From: Bradyrhizobium sp. NAS96.2
GTDB taxonomy: Bacteria; Pseudomonadota; Alphaproteobacteria; Rhizobiales; Xanthobacteraceae
Direction of reading: 5' to 3'
NCBI RefSeq assembly: GCF_001908235.1
Contig: NZ_LGHK01000030.1
Coordinates: 1-60,459 of the forward strand
DNA: 60,459 nt
The translations under genes were made by a program, and so were the position numbers. The notes beneath the pieces are model-generated. The model saw nothing but the letters and a program-made list of their open reading frames with translations, was not told the origin of the DNA and did no database searches. Shown piece after piece: positions 8,069-16,329 of the stretch. Numbering within the stretch: the stretch's first letter is position 1; each line of letters starts with the position of its first letter.

Positions 8069-8124
8069 ATCACCCTCATCGGCGCAGCCGCTGCGTGGCT
8101 GCTCGCCCGCGCCGACGAGGTGAT
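8069..8124. repeat. Long imperfect palindrome upstream of bfr
   Basis: The outer arms ATCACC...CATCGGCGC and GCGCCGACGAGGTGAT pair with one bulge, and an inner stem AGCC/GGCT closes the structure. It ends 76 bases before the bfr start and would form a strong RNA or DNA hairpin. Role unknown. Confidence 0.55.
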
Positions 8125-8200
8125 CGAAACGCGCCTCATCCGAGCGGTTTCGCCTCGCACACAGACCGATTCGAGTGGCACACGCGAAAAGGAGCAGAGC

Positions 8201-8683
8201 ATGAAGGGAGATGTAAGAGTCATCGAATACCTCAACAGAGCACTGCGCCACGAGCTCACCGCGGTGAATCAGTACTGGCTGCATTACCGCCTGCTCGACA
8301 ATTGGGGCTACAAGGCGCTGGCCAATACGTGGCGCAAGGAATCAATTGAAGAGATGCAGCACGCCGACAAGCTCATCGAACGCACGATCTTCCTCGATGG
8401 ATCTCCCAATATGCAGACGCTGGAATCCCTTCATATCGGGAAGAGCGTGAAGGCTGTGCTCGATAGCGACTTGCAAGCCGAATTGTCGGCGCACTCCCTC
8501 TACGTTGAAGCCGCGACTCATTGCCATTCGGTCAAGGACTATGTGACACGGGATCTGTTCGAGCAGCTCATGCACGATGAGGAAGAGCACATCGACTTTC
8601 TGGAAACCCAGATCGAACTCGTCGCAAGGATCGGTCTCGAACTATATGCCCAACGTCATATCGGCGAGCTCGACGGCAATTGA
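8201..8683 (+). CDS. bfr: Bacterioferritin
   Basis: A 160-residue four-helix ferritin subunit; 24 subunits form an iron-storage shell. All ferroxidase ligands match E. coli Bfr numbering: E18, E51, H54, E94, E127 and H130. The haem-binding methionine M52 is present too, so this is a haem-containing catalytic subunit rather than a DPS or non-haem ferritin. The start at 8201 follows AAAAGGAG by seven bases and gives the family-typical N-terminus MKGDVRVIEYLN. It is monocistronic, downstream of a strong hairpin; no bacterioferritin-associated ferredoxin gene is adjacent. Confidence 0.96.
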   Translation: MKGDVRVIEYLNRALRHELTAVNQYWLHYRLLDNWGYKALANTWRKESIEEMQHADKLIERTIFLDGSPNMQTLESLHIGKSVKAVLDSDLQAELSAHSLYVEAATHCHSVKDYVTRDLFEQLMHDEEEHIDFLETQIELVARIGLELYAQRHIGELDGN

Positions 8684-8812
8684 TGTGTCAACTGCTGCTT
8701 CCGGTCCTGACCCGCCCCGCCGAAGCCACCCAGAGCGCTTTCCAGGCGTTCCGGCGTCGGCCTAAAAGTGCTAGGCTGGCGGTGCTGCCTCTAGCTAAGG
8801 GAGATCGATGCA

Positions 8813-9391
8813 ATGCCCATCTCGTATACCCTCGAACGGTATGTGAACGATCTCCGGGCAATCACCGCTAAACAGATGGATCCGCTGAAAATCACTGACC
8901 TCGTCGCGCCACTCGCCAAGAAATTTGCTCAATCGGCCGAATGGTTTCGTCCCGAGTATCGTGAATGCGACGCTGAGCAAGGTTTCGGCGTTCACATGCT
9001 TCACGAAGAGCCCAACCACGATTTGGCAGTTTTTCTCGTTTCATGGCTGCCCAACCGGGGCACGACGCCGCACAACCATAAAACTTGGGCCGTCGTTGTC
9101 GGTATGGAGGGCGAGGAGCGCGAGATCAGTTATGATCGACTCGATGACGGCACTACGCCTGGCTTTGCCGACCTTAAGCATGGTAGCGAGCAAGTGATAA
9201 CCGGCGGCAAGATAACGCGCTGCTACCCCGAACACATTCATAGTGTCTGGAACATTGGAGAAAGCGTCGCAATATCACTGCACACATATGGCCGGCATAT
9301 CAACTACACGGGCCGCTCAGAATTCGATCTGGAGCACAAGCGAGAAAAGCCATACGTGCTAAAGATCGCTGTCGAGCATGCGCGAGCGTAG
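8813..9391 (+). CDS. Cupin protein, cysteine-dioxygenase-like
   Basis: A 192-residue single-domain cupin. The metal site is visible as PHNHKTWAVVVGMEG (HxH with a downstream Glu), and a second cupin motif as YPEHIHSVWN with a late His in SLHTYGRHI. This pattern matches the predicted metal-dependent enzymes of COG5553 and the thiol dioxygenases (cysteine or 3-mercaptopropionate dioxygenase), which oxidise a thiol to a sulfinate with Fe(II). The substrate cannot be told. Base composition is less GC-rich than most neighbours by eye, and this gene and the following GST are flanked by gaps of 130-220 bases, hinting at acquisition. Confidence 0.8.
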   Translation: MPISYTLERYVNDLRAITAKQMDPLKITDLVAPLAKKFAQSAEWFRPEYRECDAEQGFGVHMLHEEPNHDLAVFLVSWLPNRGTTPHNHKTWAVVVGMEGEEREISYDRLDDGTTPGFADLKHGSEQVITGGKITRCYPEHIHSVWNIGESVAISLHTYGRHINYTGRSEFDLEHKREKPYVLKIAVEHARA

Positions 9392-9632
9392 TATTTCGAA
9401 TGTGACCGTGGGTGCATGTGCCATCACGTCAGCTGATGGCCCACCGCGACATATTGCAACGCCACACGACCTCGGTCGCTGACGGGCCATACCGGAAATC
9501 GACAGGCCGCCGTCTACAGCAGAGGACGAAGCTCGTGACCCATTTGAGACATGCTGAGCCCTGAAGCCCGTTTCGCCGACCGCGAATACTTGATGTAATT
9601 GCACTTTCCGAAGTATGGATGGCCCACCGAAT

Positions 9633-10235
9633 ATGAAGCTGTATGTCACGTTCACCTCACCCTACGCGCGCTTGGCGCGCATCCTGGTAATTGAAAAGAC
9701 GCTTGAGGATCGCGTGGAGATTATCGCGGCGAAAACCCGTACTGCAGATAGCCCTTACTATCGGATTAACCCATCTGGGCGCGTACCGTACCTCATCGAT
9801 GATTCAGGTGTTGGCATGGAGGACAGCCAACTCATTTGCGCTTATCTCGACCACCTAGATGGTAAGCCTCGGTTCCACGACCCTAAACGCCAAACGGATT
9901 GGGCTTACCAGCAGTTAGAGTTCTCGGCGCGCAACATGTGCGAAGGCATCTGCGGATGGGTGCGCGAGATGGCTCGACCCGCAGGCGAACGTTCGGCCAC
10001 TGCTTTGGCGCATGAGGTAACGCGTGCGCAGCGCATGGCCGATGTATTTGAGGGTCGTGTAACTGATCCGCTGATGCAGAGCGCGCCAACTATGGCGCAC
10101 TTGAGCCTCGCAGTGGCTCTCGATGTCGCGGCAAAGCGCGGTTTCGGTGATCTCACTACCGGCCGCCCCCATCTCGCAGCTTGGATGCGCGGCATGTCCG
10201 AACTGGCTTCAATGCAAAGGACGGCGCCGCCGTGA
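9633..10235 (+). CDS. Glutathione S-transferase family protein
   Basis: A 200-residue GST. The thioredoxin-like N-domain begins MKLYVTFTSPYARLARIL, where S/P/Y near position 9-11 form the glutathione-activating site. The cis-proline motif GRVPYLIDDSG and the ED(S) glutathione-binding turn (MEDSQLICAYLD) follow; the C-terminal half is all-helical. The start at 9633 places the first strand normally; an in-frame ATG 18 bases upstream (9615) is possible. Substrate unknown. It reads alone, with lower GC than the flanking genes. Confidence 0.85.
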   Translation: MKLYVTFTSPYARLARILVIEKTLEDRVEIIAAKTRTADSPYYRINPSGRVPYLIDDSGVGMEDSQLICAYLDHLDGKPRFHDPKRQTDWAYQQLEFSARNMCEGICGWVREMARPAGERSATALAHEVTRAQRMADVFEGRVTDPLMQSAPTMAHLSLAVALDVAAKRGFGDLTTGRPHLAAWMRGMSELASMQRTAPP

Positions 10236-10438
10236 TGCGCGAGTCTCGTTTTGAATCCGCTGGTCAGGAGCAAAGCGGATATCTGCGCCAGTCTGCATGA
10301 CGCGCGTCGGATATAGGTGGCCCGGCGGGTAATCGGGCGTATGGCCGAATGCTCAAGGCCTCGCTTGTGGTAGAGGCTGGCATGCCTGGAAAACGCTATC
10401 TCTTACGGCGAGGATCGCGGCGAGCCGGTGGGCCGTGC

Positions 10439-12229
10439 TCATCCCTCCGGCAGCCCGGCCTTGCGCATCCCGTCGCGGATGCGCTCGCGCTGAGTGAGAT
10501 AGGTCGGATTGTCGCTCGACGCGCGCGCGCGGAAGCGGGAGATGGTGAAAGTGGGATCGAGGGCAAGCCCGGCCTGAACCGCGGACCGCGCCTCATCGCG
10601 CCGACCAAGATGCGCCAAGGCGGCGGCGAGATAAAAATGCGCGAGCGGAAAATTTCGGTTCATCTCGACGGAGCGACGCAACCGCGCGACTGCCTCCTCG
10701 TCCGCGCTAAGCAGTAGTTTGGCGAAGCCGGCGTACATCATCCAGCGATAGGCGCTCGTATCTCTAGGACTGAGGCGAAGCGCCTCCTGGACATGGCACT
10801 CGGTTTCGTCGCCGAGACCCATACTATACTTGGCGAGACCAATAGCTCCGTGAGCCGAGGCCAAATTTCGATCCAACGCCAATGCTCGCTCGCACTCGGC
10901 AATTCCTTGGGCCGCCCGGTTGGTAGAGATTAGGATTAGGCCCAACACTTGATGGGCCATGGCGTGCTCGGGAGCCAGGGACAGCGTCTTGGTCAGCGCC
11001 GCTTCGGCCGCCGCGAAGCAAGCGGCCCGATCGTCAGTCGTATAGCTGTTGCCGGTCCTCACGTCGACCCACGCGGCGCCGACCCGCGCGTCGATATTGC
11101 CGGGGTCGAGCGCCAAGGCGCGCTCGAAAAATCCCCGCGCTTGCGCTCTAGACTCGGCAGTCGATCCCTTGTTCAACCAAGCCCTACCTTGAAAATAAAG
11201 GTCCATCGAATCGGGTTGCGATGCCCTTTCGGCGTGGCGCGCCTCTGCGGCGACGAGCTGCGCGTTGAGCGTCCCGGCAAGGCGCGCGACGATTTCGTCC
11301 TGCATATCGAAGAGGTCGGCCAAGGGCTTATCGAACCGCTCGGCCCAAAGGTGATTGCTGGTCTGCGCATCGATGAGCTGGACGTTCACGCGCATCCGAT
11401 TGCCGCCGCGCTGAACGCTTCCCTCCAGCACATAGCGCACCCTCAATTCGCGGCCGATCTGCTTCACATCGAAGGCCTTGCCCTTGTAGGTGAAGGCGGT
11501 ATTGCACGCGATCACGAGCGAACCAGAGATGCGCGAGAGGTCGGTGGTCAGGTTCTCGGTCACCCCATCGACGAAGTAGTTTTGCTCCGGATCACCGCTG
11601 AGGTTAGCGAAAGGCAGCACAACGATGGAAAGATGAGGCAGTGAAAGTGCGCCCGGCTCAGCCTGTGTCGGCGGGCTAGACCTATCCCGGACCACCGCAT
11701 AGGCTCGGACCGGAAGGGCGATGTTTTTGAGGTTTTGCTCGCCCAGGTCGGCGAACTCAACCCGGACCTTGGCTCGGATTTGATCGTAGACAGCAGATGA
11801 GATGCAGATGCCGCCCGGCTCTGCGATGCTCTCAAGCCGAGCCGCAATGTTAACGCCGTCCCCAAAGATGTCATGGGGCTCGACAATTACGTCGCCGATA
11901 TTAATGCCCACACGGAAGGCAATGCGCCTGTCTTCTGGGTCATCGATTGTAAGTTCCTTGATACGGGTCTGGAACTGCATAGCAGCTCGAACCGCTTCGA
12001 CCGCGCTCGGAAACTCGGCCAAGAACCCGTCCCCGGTGTTCTTGACGATGCGGCCGCCGTGTTCGGCGATTGCCGGGTCGACAGCGTCCGTTAGGAGCGC
12101 GGTCAGTTTGGCATGCGTAGCCTCTTCGTCTTTGTGCATGAGCCGCGAGTAGCCCGCCACATCGGCGGCCAATATCGCCGATAGCCTGCGCTCGACCCGG
12201 ACTGGCCGCTTTTGCTCCATGGCCCGCAA
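10439..12229 (-). CDS. Class III adenylate/guanylate cyclase with TolB-like and TPR domains
   Basis: A 596-residue protein. Residues 10-185 form a class III cyclase catalytic domain: the metal-binding Asp lies in ILAADVAGYSRLM, the second in KNTGDGFLAEF, and the Asn/Arg transition-state pair in VNIAARLE. Residues 200-320 match the TolB-like N-terminal fold (LSIVVLPFANLSGDPEQ) common in these proteins. The rest is a run of TPR repeats. No membrane segment is present, so it is cytosolic. Such AC-TolB-TPR proteins occur in many paralogues in Bradyrhizobium; the signal sensed is unknown. Monocistronic. Confidence 0.9.
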   Translation of the reverse strand: MRAMEQKRPVRVERRLSAILAADVAGYSRLMHKDEEATHAKLTALLTDAVDPAIAEHGGRIVKNTGDGFLAEFPSAVEAVRAAMQFQTRIKELTIDDPEDRRIAFRVGINIGDVIVEPHDIFGDGVNIAARLESIAEPGGICISSAVYDQIRAKVRVEFADLGEQNLKNIALPVRAYAVVRDRSSPPTQAEPGALSLPHLSIVVLPFANLSGDPEQNYFVDGVTENLTTDLSRISGSLVIACNTAFTYKGKAFDVKQIGRELRVRYVLEGSVQRGGNRMRVNVQLIDAQTSNHLWAERFDKPLADLFDMQDEIVARLAGTLNAQLVAAEARHAERASQPDSMDLYFQGRAWLNKGSTAESRAQARGFFERALALDPGNIDARVGAAWVDVRTGNSYTTDDRAACFAAAEAALTKTLSLAPEHAMAHQVLGLILISTNRAAQGIAECERALALDRNLASAHGAIGLAKYSMGLGDETECHVQEALRLSPRDTSAYRWMMYAGFAKLLLSADEEAVARLRRSVEMNRNFPLAHFYLAAALAHLGRRDEARSAVQAGLALDPTFTISRFRARASSDNPTYLTQRERIRDGMRKAGLPEG

Positions 12230-12411
12230 TCCAACCCGAGGTTATTGTACGACGGACCAGACGGCAGCGCCACGCGTTTTGACGCAATGCCCATCCAGGC
12301 TGACGTCGGCTATTTGGCCCCAAAGCGGAGGTCCCGGAATGTCCGCCTCTCGCGCCGCTGTTGGGTGCCAAGCAGACGTGAGCCCCGAAAGGGTCTCGTT
12401 GCTTTTGCGCC

Positions 12412-12759
12412 CTACTCCGCCTCCGCGCTCGCGAACCGGACGCCAAACGTGTCGGCGTTGGCTTCGCCCCAATCGTAGAGTGCCTGGAGCATCGGCTTCA
12501 GCATTTCGCCGCGCTTGGTCAGGCAGTAGCGCGAGGAGCCGCCGCCGCGCTCCTGCCTGACGAAGCCTGAATTGCAGAGATCGCGCAGCCGCTCGGTCAA
12601 CACCTTGTCGCTAAGCTGCGGGATGTCGTGGCGGAGTTCGCCGTAGCGCATCGGACGAACCTTCAAACGGCTGAGGATCACGGTCTTCCATTTGCCGCTG
12701 AGCTGATCGATCGAGAACTCGACCGGGCAGCCATATTTGCGCTTGGTCTTGCGGATCAT
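12412..12759 (-). CDS. HxlR-family regulator with N-terminal cysteine
   Basis: A 115-residue winged-helix protein of the HxlR family: the start MIRKTKRKYGCPVEF, then the helix-turn-helix LSGKWKTVILSRL and the pattern RYGELRHDIPQLSDKVLTERLRDL. The cysteine at position 11 corresponds to the region where YodB- and HypR-type HxlR proteins carry their redox- or electrophile-sensing cysteine. The start at 12759 follows a GGGAGAG ribosome site; a longer frame from 12807 lacks one. It diverges from the CDGSH-globin gene across about 105 bases and is a good candidate for its regulator. Confidence 0.88.
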   Translation of the reverse strand: MIRKTKRKYGCPVEFSIDQLSGKWKTVILSRLKVRPMRYGELRHDIPQLSDKVLTERLRDLCNSGFVRQERGGGSSRYCLTKRGEMLKPMLQALYDWGEANADTFGVRFASAEAE

Positions 12760-12864
12760 CGCAACTCTCCCGCGGCACTTTCCATCTGGTTCGTTGAGAG
12801 CCGCCATCGATCCATTTAAGCACGCTTCGCACGGGTTGAGCGAGCTCAGGGATCATTGCACGGC

Positions 12865-14316
12865 ATGACAGACAACAACTCCGCTCAAGGCCCAAACGAC
12901 GAGCGACGCGAGCGCAAGCGCATCATCGTCAGACGCAACGGGCCCTACGAACCCGAGCCCGGCATTGCGATCGTCGATCATCTCGGCGTGCCTGTTACCG
13001 CCGAGGCGCCGGTGCGGCTGTGCCGCTGCGGGCAATCCCGGACAAAGCCGTTCTGCGACGACAGCCACGTCACGCGCGGCTTCACCGACGCGAGGGATCC
13101 GCGACGCGTGCCCGACAAGCTCGAGGTCTATGCCGGGCAGCAGGCCTATGTGTTCGACAATCGCGGCACCTGCGCGCATTCAGGCTTCTGCACCGACCGG
13201 CTCAGCTCGGTGTTTCATCTCGGCGAGGAGCCTTTCATCGCGCCGAGCGGCGCGCGCCTCGACGACCTCATCAACGCGGTGCGCAGATGCCCCTCGGGCG
13301 CACTCGGCATCGGTATTGATCCCGCGCGGGACGCCGACCTGTCCGACGTCAGCCGGCCGCCGCAGATCGAAGTGTCGAAGGACGGTCCCTATCGCGTCAC
13401 CGGCCATGTCGAACTGGTCGATGGGGATGGCACTCCGATCGCAGGGAACGCGGGTGCATCGCAGGAGCATGCCAGCCTGTGCCGTTGTGGCGCGTCGCTG
13501 AACAAGCCGTTCTGCAGCGGTATGCACTGGAATATCGGGTTTCACGACCCCGTCCCCGATCCCTTGCGCGAGCCGACGCTATTCGAATGGGCCGGCGGCT
13601 ATCCGGCGCTGCTCGACATGACGCGGATCTTCTACAGCCGCTACGTGCCGGAAGATCCGCTGCTCTCTCCGCTGTTCGCCGAGATGTCGCCGGATCATCC
13701 CGAACGGGTGGCAGCGTGGCTCAGCGAGGTGTTCGGCGGACCGCGCTTCTACACCGAGCGCTATGGCGGCTACCGGCGGATGGTGTCGCAGCACATTGGC
13801 AAGGAGATCCGGCCGGAGCAGCGCGCGCTGTGGGCCACCTACATGGTGCAGAGCGCCGACGATGCCGGGCTGCCATCCGATCCGGAATTCCGCGCCGCCT
13901 TCGTCGCCTACATCGAATGGGGCTCACGGATCGCCGTGGAGAACTCCGGCGCCGACGCGAAGCCGCCGCCGAACATGCCGGTGCCGCGCTGGTGGTGGGT
14001 CTGCAACGCGACGCCCGCGGCACGCCCATCCGCAACCGCGGGCGATGCGCAGGCCGCGAACGAAATCGGCGTCGCGCTGCCCGGTCCCGATGAGACGGTG
14101 CAGTTCGAGCGGCACATCCGGCCATTGTTCCGGCCGATGGATCGCAGCTCGATGCTGTTCGCATTCGATCTCTGGAAGGAGGCCGACGTGGCCCGTCACA
14201 GCCGGCAGATCCTCGCCCGCCTGGAGGCCGGCACCATGCCGTGCGACGGCGCCTGGCCGGCCGAACAGGTGGCGTTGTTCGCACGCTGGGCCAATGGTCT
14301 GAATCCGCCAGCCTGA
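12865..14316 (+). CDS. Multi-cofactor protein: CDGSH, Fe-S-like, CDGSH, truncated globin
   Basis: A 483-residue soluble protein with five parts. Residues 45-75 are a CDGSH iron-sulfur domain (C53, C55, C64, H68). Residues 85-150 resemble the divergent 4Fe-4S domain (Fer4_19 type) with C103, C109 and C142 in CAHSGFC and RRCPSGAL; only three cysteines are visible. Residues 200-230 are a second CDGSH domain (C206, C208, C217, H221). Residues 243-360 resemble a truncated haemoglobin, with FYTERYGGYRRMVSQH and candidate proximal H310. Residues 410-483 form an unassigned helical tail. All known CDGSH and globin partners handle electrons or diatomic gases, so a redox or NO/O2 role is inferred. The ATG at 12865 was chosen over a TTG at 12856. 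Confidence 0.85.
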   Translation: MTDNNSAQGPNDERRERKRIIVRRNGPYEPEPGIAIVDHLGVPVTAEAPVRLCRCGQSRTKPFCDDSHVTRGFTDARDPRRVPDKLEVYAGQQAYVFDNRGTCAHSGFCTDRLSSVFHLGEEPFIAPSGARLDDLINAVRRCPSGALGIGIDPARDADLSDVSRPPQIEVSKDGPYRVTGHVELVDGDGTPIAGNAGASQEHASLCRCGASLNKPFCSGMHWNIGFHDPVPDPLREPTLFEWAGGYPALLDMTRIFYSRYVPEDPLLSPLFAEMSPDHPERVAAWLSEVFGGPRFYTERYGGYRRMVSQHIGKEIRPEQRALWATYMVQSADDAGLPSDPEFRAAFVAYIEWGSRIAVENSGADAKPPPNMPVPRWWWVCNATPAARPSATAGDAQAANEIGVALPGPDETVQFERHIRPLFRPMDRSSMLFAFDLWKEADVARHSRQILARLEAGTMPCDGAWPAEQVALFARWANGLNPPA

Positions 14317-14436
14317 TTGCGCCGAGGCGACCTCGGAGCAATTTCGAGCGATTTCCGTGAACAGCGCTGCAAATTGCGCAGTGGCGGCGGTCGCTTTGGC
14401 GGGTTAGACATGCCCGCCATTCAAGTGGAGACCCAA

Positions 14437-14787
14437 ATGAGCATTCAGCGTTTCGAAACCGGCCCGCGCATGAGCCAGGCCGTCGTGCACGGCAACACCG
14501 TCTATCTCGCCGGCGTCGTCGCCGGCAAGGCGGCGGGCGGCAGCGTCACCGACCAGACCAAGGACATCCTGTCGATCATCGACGGCCACCTCGCCAAGGC
14601 CGGCACCGACAAGTCGAAGCTGCTCAGCGCGACCATCTACATCACCGACATGAAGACGTTCCCCGAAATGAACGCGGTGTGGGATGGCTGGGTCTCCCAG
14701 GGCAACACCCCGGCGCGCGCCACCGTCGAGGCCAAGCTCGCGGCGCCGCAGTACAATGTCGAGATCATGGTCGTCGCAGCCAAGTAA
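14437..14787 (+). CDS. RidA/YjgF-family enamine deaminase
   Basis: A 116-residue protein of the RidA family, trimeric enzymes that hydrolyse reactive enamine/imine intermediates from PLP-dependent dehydratases. The GNTVYLAGVVA strand, the Asp-rich SATIYITDM and the C-terminal segment RATVEAKLAAPQYNVEIMVVA are family-typical. The catalytic arginine is R in TPARATVEA. Earlier in-frame starts exist, but ATG at 14437 places the first strand correctly. Followed by a very strong terminator, so it ends its transcript. Confidence 0.9.
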   Translation: MSIQRFETGPRMSQAVVHGNTVYLAGVVAGKAAGGSVTDQTKDILSIIDGHLAKAGTDKSKLLSATIYITDMKTFPEMNAVWDGWVSQGNTPARATVEAKLAAPQYNVEIMVVAAK

Positions 14788-14819
14788 GCCCGCGCAAGCT
14801 GATCGAGCGAGACCTCTCG

Positions 14820-14858
14820 AAGCCCCGGATTGCAAACCGCAATCCGGGGCTTGTTTTA
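14820..14858 (+). terminator. Strong intrinsic terminator after RidA gene
   Basis: A perfect 14-base stem, AAGCCCCGGATTGC/GCAATCCGGGGCTT, closes on the 5-base loop AAACC and is followed by GTTTTA. It lies between convergent genes and could also serve the minus-strand hydrolase gene. Confidence 0.93.
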
Positions 14859-14867
14859 TCCGCAGCC

Positions 14868-16019
14868 TTACGCACTGATCCGTGGTCGTTGAGCCGAGGC
14901 ATCACCGATGTCGGACTGAAGCCAGCGCGCGATCCGGCGCCATGAGCTGGTCAGCGCCTTGCAGCCCATGAACAGGCCGAGGTGCCCGCACGGTTCGGTG
15001 CCACGCTCCAGCCACATCGGCGGCGTGCCCAACAGTCGCGCTGTCGCAAACGCCTGATCGCGCGGAACGACAATGTCGTCGTCAGCGGCCAGCAGGAAGG
15101 CCGGCGTCTTCACCTCGGCGAGATCGATCCTGCGGCCGAGCGCGACGAAGTCTCCGCGAGCGATCCGGTTCTGACGGAAAATCCAGTCGATCACCTCGAG
15201 ATAGTAGACGCCCGGCAGATCAAGCGTCTCGCGATTCCAGCGCTGGAAACGATCGAGCAGCGAACCGGCATCGTCCGATGCGTCGCGCAAGCCCCGTTGC
15301 AGCACGGCTTCCACATCCTGCAGGCCAAAGGGAATGCTCCAGCATTGCAGCATGTGCTTACCGCTGATGATGCCGTCACCCTGATGCACCAGCGCCGCGA
15401 AGCTCTGCTCGGGCATCGCGGCCACCATCCCGGAGAGTTGCGACGGCACCGAGACATCGATCGGGCTGCTCGCCAGCACGAGCCGCCGCACCTTGCCGGG
15501 GAAACGCGCCGCATAGAGCAGCGACAGCCATCCGCCCTGGCAGAGACCGACAAGATCGACCGGCGGTCCGATCGTGTCGACGGCGACGTTGAGGTCGGAG
15601 AGATAGCTGTCGATCGAGAAATAGCGCATCGCAGGCGTGGCCGAGCGCCAATCGGTGAGATACAGACGCGCAATGCCTGACTGTTCGAGCGTCTCGATCA
15701 AGCTGTGGCCGGGCGCGAAATCCGCAATCAGCGCGCGGTGCAGCGCGTAGGGCGCACAGATCAGCAGCGGCTGGCCCCGCGCGGCCTGCGAAAAATCCAG
15801 CAGATGCATCGACGGCAGTTCGAGCGCGATCCTGTTCGGCGTCGTCCAGGCGAGCTGTGCGTCAGGCGGGTCTGCATGCCCGGGCGCGTGGTCGGCGTAC
15901 CACTGCCAATATGCGTCAAGCACCAGCCTCGTGGCTTCAAACGGCCACAGCCAAGCATGCTGCGCCCCGACAGCGCCCGTCTCCCGTTCCGGTAACTTCG
16001 CGTTTTCGGTCAAAGTCAT
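14868..16019 (-). CDS. PHA synthase-like alpha/beta hydrolase with Cys nucleophile
   Basis: A 383-residue alpha/beta-hydrolase. The nucleophile elbow is GLCQGG with C160 instead of Ser, which is the signature of polyhydroxyalkanoate synthases; the acid is in AADDDIVVP (D313-315) and the base is H346 in PCGHLGLF. At 383 residues it is close to class III PhaC subunits (about 355) and much shorter than class I (about 590). No phaE or phaR partner is adjacent. It could be a short PHA synthase, a synthase-derived depolymerase or another acyltransferase. Converges on the RidA gene across a terminator. Confidence 0.8.
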   Translation of the reverse strand: MTLTENAKLPERETGAVGAQHAWLWPFEATRLVLDAYWQWYADHAPGHADPPDAQLAWTTPNRIALELPSMHLLDFSQAARGQPLLICAPYALHRALIADFAPGHSLIETLEQSGIARLYLTDWRSATPAMRYFSIDSYLSDLNVAVDTIGPPVDLVGLCQGGWLSLLYAARFPGKVRRLVLASSPIDVSVPSQLSGMVAAMPEQSFAALVHQGDGIISGKHMLQCWSIPFGLQDVEAVLQRGLRDASDDAGSLLDRFQRWNRETLDLPGVYYLEVIDWIFRQNRIARGDFVALGRRIDLAEVKTPAFLLAADDDIVVPRDQAFATARLLGTPPMWLERGTEPCGHLGLFMGCKALTSSWRRIARWLQSDIGDASAQRPRISA

Positions 16020-16208
16020 TCACCGATTGATCGCCGCCGACATAGTCCGGCCAGCACGGGTCGAAACCTTGACCCCGATCAAGAACCGACGAATTCAGAT
16101 CGAAAATTCTACGCCAAATCAAAGGGTGTAGCCGCCATGCCGGGGTTCACGATCTCGCGACCCCGGGATGACGTTCCGGCCAGCAAGAGGGCCGCCGGCC
16201 GCTCCAGC

Positions 16209-16328
16209 TAAAGCGCGATGAGAACAGGTTGAAGCGTCATCGCGCTTTAGCTCTTTGTTTGAGCATGATCTTTCCGGAAAACCGCTTCGCACTTTGCGCT
16301 AACGCGGCCCTTCGGGTCCGGATCATGC
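16209..16328. repeat. Two-hairpin intergenic repeat
   Basis: A perfect 13-base palindrome (TAAAGCGCGATGA-N15-TCATCGCGCTTTA) is followed by a second stem whose arms GCATGATC/GATCATGC enclose CCGGA/TCCGG. It abuts the stop codon of the Rieske gene. I recognise this as a dispersed intergenic element of Bradyrhizobium-type genomes; it could double as a terminator. The remaining bases 16020-16208 hold nothing I can name. Confidence 0.8.
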
Positions 16329-16329
16329 C

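Larger units (their letters stand above)
7825..8200. other. Intergenic region between ars operon and bfr
   Basis: These 376 bases hold the right copy of the direct repeat (7933-7958) and a long hairpin (8069-8124). The open frames here do not look like proteins. The bfr promoter should lie downstream of the hairpin or within it; no clear Irr or Fur box was seen. Confidence 0.4.

Noticed and set aside
8125..8200. Search for an Irr or Fur box ahead of bfr
   Set aside because: No recognisable TTTAGAA-type or Fur palindrome was found near the start.
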